From contig NZ_JAGGQG010000010.1 in NCBI RefSeq assembly GCF_018613415.1, positions 595,573 through 659,572 on the forward strand: DNA of 64,000 nt, written 5' to 3'. A program made the translations under genes and the position numbers. The notes beneath the pieces are model-generated. The model made no database searches, was not told the origin of the DNA, and saw nothing but the letters and a program-made list of their open reading frames with translations. Source of the stretch: Bacillus sp. ISL-18 (GTDB lineage: Bacteria; Bacillota; Bacilli; Bacillales; Cytobacillaceae). This document shows, one piece after another, positions 10,319-18,003 of this stretch. The first letter of the stretch is position 1. Every line of letters starts with the position of its first letter.

Positions 10319-11455
10319 TTATTTTTTATTGGAAATATACTCAGCTTTTTTTTGATTATGCTCAGCTAATGTTTTCGTGAAAATAACAGAACCATCAGCT
10401 GTAGCGAGGAAATAGTAATAATCGGTTTGATTCGGCTCAAGTGCCGCTTCGATTGAATCCCTGCCGGAGTTGGCAATCGGCCCAGGCGGCAGACCGGTAT
10501 TTTTATAAGTATTATAGGGAGAATTTACTTCTAAATCCTTATAATAAACTTTTTCTTTGTGTTTTCCTTGTGCATATAAAACGGTTGGATCCGTCTGAAG
10601 CGGCATTCCTTGTTTCAGTCGATTGTAAAAAACACTGGCGATCGTTTTCCGGTCAGCCTTACCGGTAGCTTCCTCTTCAACTAGAGAGGCCATCGTTAAT
10701 AACTGATGAATGGATAGCTTTTTTTCTTTACTTTTTTCCGTGTAATCAGTTAACACGGTTCTTGTTTTATCAAGCATTGCCGTGACCATTTCTTCAACTG
10801 TTGGGTTTGGCTTGTAAAATGGATAGGTTGCTGGGTATAAATACCCCTCGAGTGGATACTTTACGGTAGAATGCAAGATTTCATCTGTTAAGATATCAGG
10901 ATATTTACTCATAAGAGATTTAATAAATTGTTTATCATTTAGTTTATTAAACACATCCGCTTCATTTTGATGAGTGGCTTTTGCCATAATCCCGGCAATT
11001 TCCTTCAGCTGCTTCCCCTCTGGAATGGTAATCTTAAATGTTGCTCCAGCTAGGACCTTACCGGTTTTCAAACGGCTGACAATTTCAGGTACAGCCATGG
11101 AAGGACTTAGTTGGTATTTGCCCGCCATAAAGCCGCCTTCGTTTTTAAGCTTTACATAGTATTTAAAAACCTTTGCATTTTTAATAATTCCATTTTCCTC
11201 TAATCTCTCACCAATTCCCGTTACAGAAGATCCGATTGGAATATCTACTGTTTTATGCGTCTTACTTTTTGCATCAACAGGTTTTAGGGCAGACTGTATG
11301 TAGAGATAACCCCCACCGCCAATTAAAATGATCAATAATAGCAGGCAAATAGAGATCATTAAAACAATCTTGCGGACAAGTTTTGCTTCATAGTGTTGTT
11401 CTAGCATTTTTTGTCGAATGACATTCTTTTTATTGCCTTTTTCATTTGTTGTCAT
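10319..11455 (-). CDS. mltG: Endolytic murein transglycosylase MltG (YceG-like)
   Basis: Cleaves nascent glycan strands at the outer face of the membrane and so ends glycan polymerisation. 378 residues: basic cytoplasmic N terminus, one membrane helix (about 31-54), then a LysM-like subdomain and the YceG domain. The catalytic glutamate lies in MASLVEEEATG, and the conserved NSPYNTYKNTGLPPGPIANSG segment is near the C terminus. I chose ATG at 11455 (GGAAGGGGG 6 nt upstream); a TTG at 11479 would place the binding site inside the gene. Downstream of ireB-ruvX-yrzB but separated by 240 nt and a terminator. Confidence 0.92.
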   Translation of the reverse strand: MTTNEKGNKKNVIRQKMLEQHYEAKLVRKIVLMISICLLLLIILIGGGGYLYIQSALKPVDAKSKTHKTVDIPIGSSVTGIGERLEENGIIKNAKVFKYYVKLKNEGGFMAGKYQLSPSMAVPEIVSRLKTGKVLAGATFKITIPEGKQLKEIAGIMAKATHQNEADVFNKLNDKQFIKSLMSKYPDILTDEILHSTVKYPLEGYLYPATYPFYKPNPTVEEMVTAMLDKTRTVLTDYTEKSKEKKLSIHQLLTMASLVEEEATGKADRKTIASVFYNRLKQGMPLQTDPTVLYAQGKHKEKVYYKDLEVNSPYNTYKNTGLPPGPIANSGRDSIEAALEPNQTDYYYFLATADGSVIFTKTLAEHNQKKAEYISNKK

Positions 11456-11578
11456 CCTGTTCCCCCTTCCCAAGGCCAATGTGACATGAATCCTATCTAT
11501 CTATATTATCGTAAAATAGATATCCATAATAATTTGAGCACATAGTAAGAAAAATGTCAATTTAACAATGAATATGTC

Positions 11579-11624
11579 GGGCGGAGTTCGAAGGATACTA
11601 GCCGCTAGGGCGCTGAAGCTGAAC
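11579..11624. repeat. Degenerate copy of the dispersed hairpin element
   Basis: The string GGGCGGAGTTCG...ACTAGCCGCTAGGGCGCTGAAGC matches, with small changes, the right end of the 147-bp element at 15484-15630 (GGGCGAAG...ACTAGTCGCTGGGCGCTGGAGC). Only this end remains recognisable. Confidence 0.55.
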
Positions 11625-11658
11625 AATTCTCGTAGTAAAAATCTTATCCAAAACACAT

Positions 11659-11686
11659 AAAAAAACCGGCTAAATCAATAGCCGGT
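11659..11686 (-). terminator. Intrinsic terminator of the ireB-ruvX-yrzB operon
   Basis: ACCGGCTA pairs with TAGCCGGT around a 6-nt loop and is followed by T7 on the minus strand. It lies 8 nt past the yrzB stop. Confidence 0.88.
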
Positions 11687-11694
11687 CATGAAAC

Positions 11695-11994
11695 CTATTC
11701 TTCTTGTTCCTCGTTAAAGGTATTAAATACTTCTTCTACCATATCCCATTCTTCGTCCGTTTCAATTTCCATTAACTCACCAAAACCGCCGTCTTCTGTA
11801 GGTATATAGGCATAAGTAAGGATATCGATTTCCTCTTCCTCATCTTCATTTGCGCCCACTGGGTAAAAGAAAACATAGGACTTTTCAAACTCATCTGAAT
11901 CGAATGTGAAAAGTATTTCAAATAATTGTTCATCGCCATTTTCATCGACAAGTGTGATGTAGCGATCTTCTTCGTGATTATGTTCGTGTGCCAT
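11695..11994 (-). CDS. yrzB: DUF1292 acidic protein YrzB
   Basis: 99 residues, extremely acidic (runs of Glu/Asp through the C-terminal half), with [19 protein letters not shown] near the N terminus as the DUF1292 signature. Soluble, function unknown; the family sits almost always with ruvX and ireB in Firmicutes. ATG start with GAGGTG 5 nt upstream, 12 nt after ruvX ends. Last gene of the ireB-ruvX-yrzB run. Confidence 0.9.
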   Translation of the reverse strand: MAHEHNHEEDRYITLVDENGDEQLFEILFTFDSDEFEKSYVFFYPVGANEDEEEEIDILTYAYIPTEDGGFGELMEIETDEEWDMVEEVFNTFNEEQEE

Positions 11995-12006
11995 TTTTCC
12001 ACCTCA

Positions 12007-12423
12007 TTAATTTTTGCTATCAAGAAAACCTTGTAGAATCATTACGGCTGCCATTTTATCAATGACCTTTTTTCTCTTTTTACGGCTGACATCCGCCTCA
12101 AGCAAGACACGTTCAGCAGCCATTGTCGTTAACCGCTCGTCCCACAAAACTGTGGGAACAGCAAATCTGCTCTCAATTTCAGCAGCATATTGCTGACTAG
12201 CTTCACCGCGCGGTCCAATCGTCCCATTCATATTTTTAGGTAAACCGATAACGACCGTATCAACTTGATACTCCTTTATTAATTGCCCAATTTCCTCGAA
12301 ACCAAACTCTTGTTTTTCTTCGTTTATTTTAAGGGTCTTTAAGCCCTGCGCCGTCCAGCCTAATTCATCACTTACGGCAATCCCGACGGTCTTTGAGCCT
12401 ACATCTAATCCTAATACACGCAT
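12007..12423 (-). CDS. ruvX: Holliday junction resolvase-like RuvX (YqgF/YrrK)
   Basis: 138 residues with an RNase H-like fold. The active-site acidic residues are in [19 protein letters not shown] and in the later [13 protein letters not shown] segment. Family members act in 16S rRNA 5'-end processing and have been proposed as Holliday junction resolvases; the sequence does not decide between these. ATG start with GAGAGGG 7 nt upstream, 3 nt after ireB ends. Confidence 0.93.
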   Translation of the reverse strand: MRVLGLDVGSKTVGIAVSDELGWTAQGLKTLKINEEKQEFGFEEIGQLIKEYQVDTVVIGLPKNMNGTIGPRGEASQQYAAEIESRFAVPTVLWDERLTTMAAERVLLEADVSRKKRKKVIDKMAAVMILQGFLDSKN

Positions 12424-12426
12424 TCA

Positions 12427-12693
12427 TTAACCCTCTCGTTGTTGTTTTAGGTAGGATTTTACCAATTCCTCAATAATTTCATCTCGTTCTAACTTACGAA
12501 TAATGTTACGTGCATCACGATGACGTGGAATATAGGCAGGGTCTCCAGATAGTAAATAGCCAACTATTTGGTTGATGGGATTATATCCTTTTTCCTGCAG
12601 GGCTTCATAGACTTGAAAAAGAACATCGTTAACATCATGTTCAAACGGTTCTTCCGGAAAATTAAACCGCATCGTTTTATCAAATGAGCTCAT
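12427..12693 (-). CDS. ireB: IreB family regulatory phosphoprotein (YrzL, DUF965)
   Basis: 88 residues, highly conserved small protein beginning [12 protein letters not shown] and carrying [20 protein letters not shown] and [16 protein letters not shown]. In Enterococcus IreB is a substrate of the Ser/Thr kinase IreK and affects cephalosporin resistance; the N-terminal threonine region phosphorylated there is changed here (SFDKTM is kept). I chose ATG at 12693 with GAGGTG 6 nt upstream. First gene of the ruvX-yrzB operon. Confidence 0.92.
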   Translation of the reverse strand: MSSFDKTMRFNFPEEPFEHDVNDVLFQVYEALQEKGYNPINQIVGYLLSGDPAYIPRHRDARNIIRKLERDEIIEELVKSYLKQQREG

Positions 12694-12725
12694 TTCATGC
12701 ACCTCGCTTATTTTTTACGAGAATT

Positions 12726-12792
12726 GTCTAGCTCCAGCGCCTAGGGGCTCGTCTTATGCCGGTCGCCCCTTGACAAGGCGCTTCGCTTTTCT
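12726..12792. repeat. Dispersed hairpin element, short form (67 bp)
   Basis: Reads GTCTAGCTCCAGCGCC at its left end and GGCGCTTCGCTTTTCT at its right end on the + strand. Inner arms GCGCCTAGGGGC and GCCCCTTGACAAGGCGC can pair. The same two ends, in the opposite orientation, bound the 147-bp element at 15484-15630 on the other side of alaS. Confidence 0.8.
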
Positions 12793-12826
12793 AGTTACCT
12801 ACATTTTACACTACTTTGTCCCATTA

Positions 12827-15463
12827 TCAAATGGATTTCACCCATTCATCAACGAATTGGAGTGCTGCATCCAATTTTTCTGGGTCCTTGCCGCCAGCTT
12901 GCGCCATATCCGGACGTCCGCCGCCGCCGCCGCCGCAGCGTGTGGCAACTTCTTTAACCAATTTACCAGCATGGAAACCTTTTTCAATTAGGTCCTTTGT
13001 CACTGCCGCGATTAAATTCACTTTTCCTTCATGGACACTGCCAAGAATAATAACCGCAGATCCCAGCTTTTGTTTCAAGTCATCGGCCATATTTCTCAAG
13101 TTATTCATTTCGGCAGCTTGAACTTTTGCCGATAAAACTGTTACACCTTCAACTTGCTTTGCATTTGAAACAAGATTGCCTGCTTCAATATTTCCAAGCT
13201 TTGCAGCAAGTGATTCATTCTCACGCTGAAGCTGCTTAATTTCAGCCAGTAATCCTTCAATTCGGCTGCCCATATCTTTAGGATTGGTTTTTAACTTTTC
13301 TGCTGCATCCTTTAATAAACCAACTTGATCATTTAAGGATTGATAAGCTGCTTCACCTGTTACCGCCTCAATCCTTCTAGTTCCTGCACCAATTCCGCCC
13401 TCTGATACAATCTTAAACAAACCAATAACAGAGGTATTCGGTACGTGGCATCCCCCGCAAAGCTCTAAGCTGTAATCGCCCACTCTAACAACGCGGACAA
13501 TGTCCCCATATTTCTCACCAAACAAGGCCATTGCTCCAAGTGCCTTTGCTTCCGCAATTGGCTTTAAGCTAATATCTACTGCGATATTGCGCCAAATTTT
13601 TTCATTAACAATTCGTTCAACTTGTTCCAATTCCTCTGATGTAATTTGACCAAAGTGTGAAAAGTCAAACCGGAGACGATCAGGTTCAACAAGGGAGCCG
13701 GCCTGGTTAACATGTTCCCCAAGCACATCTTTTAGAGCACGATGCAGAAGATGTGTGGCTGTATGGTTTTTAATAATTTTGACTCGATTTTCCGGATCAA
13801 CTTCAGCCGTTACCTGTTGATTGGTTTTCAGTTGTCCGCTTTCTACCATAACCTTGTGAAGGTTTTGACCATTTGGTGCTTTTTGAACATCCTTTACCGC
13901 AACTGTCACACCATCAGCCTTAAGTAAGCCTCGGTCCGCAATTTGGCCTCCACTTTCTGCATAAAAAGGAGTGATATCAAGGATTACCTGAACTTCTTCA
14001 CCTTTTCCAGCCTGATCAACAAGGTTACCGTCTTTAATAATGGCCGCCACGATTGATTCGGTTTTTAATTGATCATAACCAACAAATTTACTTTCAAGCG
14101 TTACATCACGGAGGACACCGCCTTGAACCTGCATGGAATCAACATCTTGACGGGCGGCCCGGGCACGCTCACGCTGCTGCTCCATTTCTATCTCGAAGCC
14201 TTCATGGTCAACCTTCATGCCTTCTTCTTCTGCATATTCTTCCGTCAATTCAACAGGGAAACCGTATGTGTCATAGAGACGGAAAATATCTGCGCCAGAT
14301 ATCGTATCACTGCCCTTTTCTTTTTCCTTGCTAATGACACTAGCTAGAATCGTCAAGCCTTCATGAAGGGTTTCATGGAAACGCTCTTCCTCGTTTTTAA
14401 TTACTTTTTGAATAAACTCGGTTTTATCTTTTACCTCTGGATAGTAGTCCTGCATAATTTCTCCTACAACCGGAACAAGTTCAAACATAAACGGACGGTT
14501 AATATTGATTTGCTTTGCATAGCGTACTGCACGGCGAAGTAAACGGCGCAGCACATAACCGCGGCCTTCGTTTGAAGGAAGGGCTCCATCCCCAACCGCA
14601 AAGGCAACGGTCCGGATATGGTCAGCAATCACTTTAAAAGCAACGTCTTGTTCCTTGTCAACACCATAGCTGACACCAGAGATTTCTTCTGCTGCCCGGA
14701 TAATTGGGATAAATAAATCAGTATCAAAGTTGGTTGCCACATTTTGAACAACGGAGGCCATCCGCTCTAGTCCCATCCCGGTATCAATATTTTTCTTTGG
14801 AAGCGGTGTATAGGTTCCATCAGGGTTATGGTTAAATTGAGAAAATACAAGATTCCAAACCTCAAGGTAGCGCTCATTTTCGCCGCCAGGATATAATTCA
14901 GGATCACTAGGGTCGTCTCCATACTCAGGGCCGCGGTCATAGAAAATTTCTGTGTTAGGTCCGCTTGGTCCTTCACCGATGTCCCAGAAGTTCCCTTCCA
15001 AGCGGATAATGCGTTCCTCCGGGATGCCAATCGTTTTATGCCAAATTTCATAGGCTTCATGATCCTCAGGATGAACCGTAACACTTAGCAGTTCAGGATC
15101 AAACCCCATCCATTTTTCAGAGGTTAAAAACTCCCATGCCCAAACGATTGCTTCGTCCTTGAAGTATTCTCCGATTGAGAAATTTCCAAGCATTTCAAAA
15201 AAAGTATGGTGTCGGGCAGTTTTTCCGACATTCTCAATATCGTTTGTACGAATAGATTTCTGTGCATTTGTAATCCTTGGATTCTCTGGAACCACACGAC
15301 CATCAAAGTATTTCTTTAAGGTTGCCACTCCACTGTTGATCCACAATAATGATGGGTCATCGTGCGGTACAAGCGATGCACTTGGTTCAATATTGTGACC
15401 TTTTTCCTCACTAAAAAACTGTAGAAACATGGAACGAATTTGTGCTCCTGTTAATTTTTTCAT
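12827..15463 (-). CDS. alaS: Alanyl-tRNA synthetase
   Basis: Charges tRNA-Ala. 878 residues, full length: class II catalytic domain (about 1-250, with [13 protein letters not shown] and [18 protein letters not shown]), tRNA-binding region, editing domain with [11 protein letters not shown] and the CGGCHV zinc/editing motif, and the C-terminal oligomerisation/DHHA1 domain ending in a glycine run ([17 protein letters not shown]). ATG start with GGGAGG 9 nt upstream. A T-box leader (15650-15916) controls it. A 147-bp repeat lies between that T-box terminator and the start codon, so the 5' untranslated region is unusually long. Confidence 0.97.
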   Translation of the reverse strand: MKKLTGAQIRSMFLQFFSEEKGHNIEPSASLVPHDDPSLLWINSGVATLKKYFDGRVVPENPRITNAQKSIRTNDIENVGKTARHHTFFEMLGNFSIGEYFKDEAIVWAWEFLTSEKWMGFDPELLSVTVHPEDHEAYEIWHKTIGIPEERIIRLEGNFWDIGEGPSGPNTEIFYDRGPEYGDDPSDPELYPGGENERYLEVWNLVFSQFNHNPDGTYTPLPKKNIDTGMGLERMASVVQNVATNFDTDLFIPIIRAAEEISGVSYGVDKEQDVAFKVIADHIRTVAFAVGDGALPSNEGRGYVLRRLLRRAVRYAKQININRPFMFELVPVVGEIMQDYYPEVKDKTEFIQKVIKNEEERFHETLHEGLTILASVISKEKEKGSDTISGADIFRLYDTYGFPVELTEEYAEEEGMKVDHEGFEIEMEQQRERARAARQDVDSMQVQGGVLRDVTLESKFVGYDQLKTESIVAAIIKDGNLVDQAGKGEEVQVILDITPFYAESGGQIADRGLLKADGVTVAVKDVQKAPNGQNLHKVMVESGQLKTNQQVTAEVDPENRVKIIKNHTATHLLHRALKDVLGEHVNQAGSLVEPDRLRFDFSHFGQITSEELEQVERIVNEKIWRNIAVDISLKPIAEAKALGAMALFGEKYGDIVRVVRVGDYSLELCGGCHVPNTSVIGLFKIVSEGGIGAGTRRIEAVTGEAAYQSLNDQVGLLKDAAEKLKTNPKDMGSRIEGLLAEIKQLQRENESLAAKLGNIEAGNLVSNAKQVEGVTVLSAKVQAAEMNNLRNMADDLKQKLGSAVIILGSVHEGKVNLIAAVTKDLIEKGFHAGKLVKEVATRCGGGGGGRPDMAQAGGKDPEKLDAALQFVDEWVKSI

Positions 15464-15483
15464 AATTAAGACCTCCCTTTAAT

Positions 15484-15630
15484 AGAAAAGCGCAAGCGCC
15501 CGTTTAGCGACGTATGGACTCGAGCCCATTGACTGAGTTAAAGGAAACACGAAGAGCGTGAGCGATTCGATGTTGACTTATCGTAGGGAAATGGGCGAAG
15601 TACACTAGTCGCTGGGCGCTGGAGCTAGAC
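15484..15630. repeat. Dispersed hairpin element, long form (147 bp), in the alaS leader
   Basis: In the alaS mRNA sense it begins GTCTAGCTCCAGCGCCCAGC and ends GGGCGCTTGCGCTTTTCT. Terminal arms AGCGCCC-AGCGAC and GTCGCT-GGGCGCT are complementary, so the whole element can fold into a long hairpin. No reading frame is evident. It is inverted relative to the copy at 12726-12792. Confidence 0.8.
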
Positions 15631-15649
15631 ATACTTTAAAAAAGCATAC

Positions 15650-15916
15650 AAAAAAGCCCTCATCCCAAAACAGGGACGAGAGCTGATCTCGCGGTACCAC
15701 CCTGATTATGAATACAAACATATGTATCCATCTCTCAAAATTCGCCTTAACGCGGCAAGCACGGCAGGGATTAGCTGCACTCCAGATTAGCTTTCTGTTA
15801 TCCTTCATCTAGAGCTTCTTTCAGCCTGGGAAGCTCCTCTCTTTTACGCAAAAAAGCGTTACAGATGGACTACAACATACTCAATCCTTCTACATTTTTA
15901 AACAAATATTCTATAT
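15650..15916 (-). promoter_or_regulatory. T-box riboswitch leader of alaS
   Basis: The T-box sequence AGGGTGGTACCGCG is at 15690-15703 (minus strand) and binds the uncharged tRNA 3' end. Just downstream a terminator stem (15655-15684, CTCGTCCC/GGGATGAG) is followed by T6. Upstream lies a stem I-like region with the pairing GAGCTTC/GAAGCTC. A GCT triplet at 15789-15791 is a possible alanine specifier, but I did not fold the RNA. Uncharged tRNA-Ala should favour the antiterminator and turn alaS on. Confidence 0.9.
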
Positions 15917-15921
15917 GACGA

Positions 15922-15950
15922 ATTATAGCCACCATCAAAACGTTTGTCAA
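15922..15950 (-). promoter_or_regulatory. Sigma-A promoter of the alaS leader
   Basis: TTGACA (15945-15950) and TATAAT (15922-15927) on the minus strand, separated by exactly 17 bases. Both hexamers match the consensus fully. Transcription should start near 15915, at the beginning of the T-box RNA. Confidence 0.9.
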
Positions 15951-17011
15951 TTTGATTCGTTCATAAGATGGTTTTTTGCATGGACTATGCCCACTTTCAG
16001 GACAGCTAAAATGGGCACAGCAAGGATTAATCCTAAAATTCCGCCAATTTCACCGCCCGTTGTTAAAGCGGCCATAATCAATAATGGATGCATATGGAGA
16101 CTCTTTCCGACAATATAGGGAGATAAAATGTTCCCTTCGATAAACTGCAAGCCAAAGACAATCACGATTGTAATAATGACTAATTTCATTGAAACAGTAG
16201 CCGCAACAAACACGGCCGGTATGGCCCCAATCAGAGGACCAAAATAAGGAATCACATTTGTAGCCCCTACAATCAGACCTAAAAGCAGCGGATAATTCAA
16301 ATCAAAAATCCAAAATAATAGCGAAGAGATACTTCCGATGATCACACAAACCAGCAGCTGACCGCGAATATAACCGCCGAGTGAATGATCGGCATCCTTT
16401 AGAAATAATGTTCCTTTCTTTCGCCATTTCTTCGGTGTTAGGTACCAGACTGTCCTTTTTAATAACGGATAATCCTTTAGCATATAAAAGGTAATAAACG
16501 GAATGATCATCATTAGTAAGGCGGAATTTAACAGATTGACAAGGATATTAACGATAATCGTTAATAAGGAATCAAGTTTATTTTCAAATGCATCAATTCC
16601 TTCATCCACCCGCGCCTGAAGACCATCAGGCCATTCTCTTGTATGCTTTTGCAGGAGTGTAATCCATTCCCGATACTGCTCAGCAAAAGCGGGCGCACTT
16701 TCTGACAAATCTTTGATTTGATCAATAACAACTGGTATCCCTTTATATAAAGAAAAGCCAATTCCGCCAAAAAAGATAATATAAATGAGGATAATCGCAA
16801 GACCACGGTGTAGTCCTTTTTCATGCAATTTCTCCACAATTGGGTGCAGCAAATAGGTAATAAACCCCGAAATAATGAAAGGAAAAATAATCGTTCCAAT
16901 TATTTTAATAATCGGCATCCATAATGAACTAATCTTAAGGAAAACAAAAATTGCTATTAATAAAAGGAGCAAAAACCCAATTCGATAATACCATTTCACA
17001 CGAATATCCAC
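15947..17011 (-). CDS. yrrI: AI-2E family transporter (YrrI)
   Basis: 354-residue polytopic membrane protein with about eight hydrophobic helices and a large non-helical insert at about 75-145, the pattern of the AI-2E/PerM family. The family is named for autoinducer-2 export in E. coli, but many members have other or unknown substrates, so the cargo cannot be read from sequence. I chose GTG at 17011 (GGAGG 8 nt upstream), not TTG at 17029. Its last codons overlap the alaS -35 hexamer, so the alaS promoter partly lies inside this gene's 3' end. Confidence 0.85.
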   Translation of the reverse strand: MDIRVKWYYRIGFLLLLLIAIFVFLKISSLWMPIIKIIGTIIFPFIISGFITYLLHPIVEKLHEKGLHRGLAIILIYIIFFGGIGFSLYKGIPVVIDQIKDLSESAPAFAEQYREWITLLQKHTREWPDGLQARVDEGIDAFENKLDSLLTIIVNILVNLLNSALLMMIIPFITFYMLKDYPLLKRTVWYLTPKKWRKKGTLFLKDADHSLGGYIRGQLLVCVIIGSISSLLFWIFDLNYPLLLGLIVGATNVIPYFGPLIGAIPAVFVAATVSMKLVIITIVIVFGLQFIEGNILSPYIVGKSLHMHPLLIMAALTTGGEIGGILGLILAVPILAVLKVGIVHAKNHLMNESN

Positions 17012-17071
17012 GTCAAGGCCCTCCTTCAATTAGTTTTGGAGACTGACGTTGGAAATATACAGCGTTTAAGC

Positions 17072-17103
17072 TAAAAATCCCCCTCAATGTCCTTGAGGAG
17101 GAT
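17072..17103 (-). terminator. Intrinsic terminator after the small 44-residue gene
   Basis: ATCCTCCTCAA pairs with TTGAGGGGGAT around GGACA, followed by TTTTT on the minus strand. It separates the small gene at 17111-17245 from yrrI. Confidence 0.88.
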
Positions 17104-17110
17104 GATCCAT

Positions 17111-17245
17111 CTAAAATATCGCACGCTTTACCTTTTTCTGAATCCTTTTCATATTGCGGGCTGACATCATATTATTTCTTTGGGCAATATTGTAAGCTGC
17201 CATCCCTGCACCAAAAACAAGCATTGTCGTCATCATTTTATTCAT
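17111..17245 (-). CDS. Small hypothetical protein, 44 residues (DUF3918-like)
   Basis: Complete small gene: ATG at 17245 with GAGGTG 5 nt upstream, TAG at 17111, then an intrinsic terminator. The product starts MNKMMTTMLVFGAGMAAYNI and ends in a basic helix (MKRIQKKVKRAIF). The N-terminal half is hydrophobic enough for a short membrane segment, the C terminus is strongly basic. It resembles the small DUF3918 proteins often found in this place in Bacillaceae; I know no function. Good binding site plus own terminator make it a real gene. Confidence 0.75.
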   Translation of the reverse strand: MNKMMTTMLVFGAGMAAYNIAQRNNMMSARNMKRIQKKVKRAIF

Positions 17246-17299
17246 CGTCTCACCTCTTCGACAGATTGGCTAGACTAAACATCCCGAGGGAACCCCGGT

Positions 17300-17491
17300 T
17301 TAAATCGTATAACGACGTTCTTCTTCTTCAAACAAATCATCCAAGGAACTTAGTGACCCGTCTTCTTCAACCTGATGGGTATTGATTATCCCTTTGTTAA
17401 CGGAGAGCTCGATAAAACAATTCCAGCAATAATATTGGTTAATACCTATTTTGCCAATATCTTTGCTTTGACAATTGGGACACTTGAACAT
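17300..17491 (-). CDS. Small zinc-ribbon protein, hypothetical
   Basis: 63 residues. Two CxxC pairs, CPNC near residue 4 and CWNC near residue 23, form a probable zinc ribbon; the C-terminal half is acidic (LDDLFEEEERR). I chose ATG at 17491 with GAGGTG 7 nt upstream. The end of yrrD (17503) lies 11 nt before it, so co-transcription with yrrD is likely. No function recognised; nucleic-acid or protein binding is a guess from the ribbon only. Confidence 0.75.
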   Translation of the reverse strand: MFKCPNCQSKDIGKIGINQYYCWNCFIELSVNKGIINTHQVEEDGSLSSLDDLFEEEERRYTI

Positions 17492-17502
17492 GAAAAGACA
17501 CC

Positions 17503-17979
17503 TCACGTATTTTTTACATCTACGATAATGGCATCCTTTCCGATCGCAACGGGCTTCCCGGATTGAATGACTTGTTTACCTTCCGTAATCTCCGAAAAGA
17601 AGCCATCCGTAATTTCATACCCTACGATTGTGCCCATTTCTTCTTGAAAATATACATCCGTTAACATTCCTAGTGACTCACCGCTCTTAGAGAGCATCAT
17701 CATCCCATCTAAAGAATGTTGATGGTTTAAGGTATATTCAGGACTCACTTTTAGTTTCTCTAAGTAACTGCCATCCTGGACCATTACCCCATCCCAGCCA
17801 AAGGAGGCCACTTTTTCGATCTCAAGGAAATAGAGTTGCTTGAAGAGTATTCCTTTTTTGACCAATAGGCCATTCACCTTTCCGGTGCTGGATATACAAA
17901 GATCTGTAATCTCACCTATCTTTGTTCCACTTTTTGTTTCAAAAACAGGCTGCCCTTTTAATAAAGAAAATGTCCGCAA
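17503..17979 (-). CDS. yrrD: PRC-barrel domain protein YrrD
   Basis: 158 residues containing two PRC-barrel-like halves: about 1-75 (LLKGQPVFETKSGTKIGEI) and about 80-155 (MMMLSKSGESLGMLTDVYF). PRC barrels in Bacillus occur in small soluble proteins such as YlmC and bind protein or RNA partners; the function of YrrD is not known. A frame from ATG at 18000 is possible, but GGGGGTGG lies 7 nt before TTG 17979, giving MRTFSLLKG, so I prefer that. It follows recD2 closely. Confidence 0.8.
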   Translation of the reverse strand: MRTFSLLKGQPVFETKSGTKIGEITDLCISSTGKVNGLLVKKGILFKQLYFLEIEKVASFGWDGVMVQDGSYLEKLKVSPEYTLNHQHSLDGMMMLSKSGESLGMLTDVYFQEEMGTIVGYEITDGFFSEITEGKQVIQSGKPVAIGKDAIIVDVKNT

Positions 17980-18003
17980 AGAGTTTCCACCCCCGAACAT
18001 TTC

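Noticed and set aside
15605-15808. Open frame of 67 codons upstream of alaS
   Set aside because: It overlaps the T-box, its terminator and the repeat; these are RNA signals.
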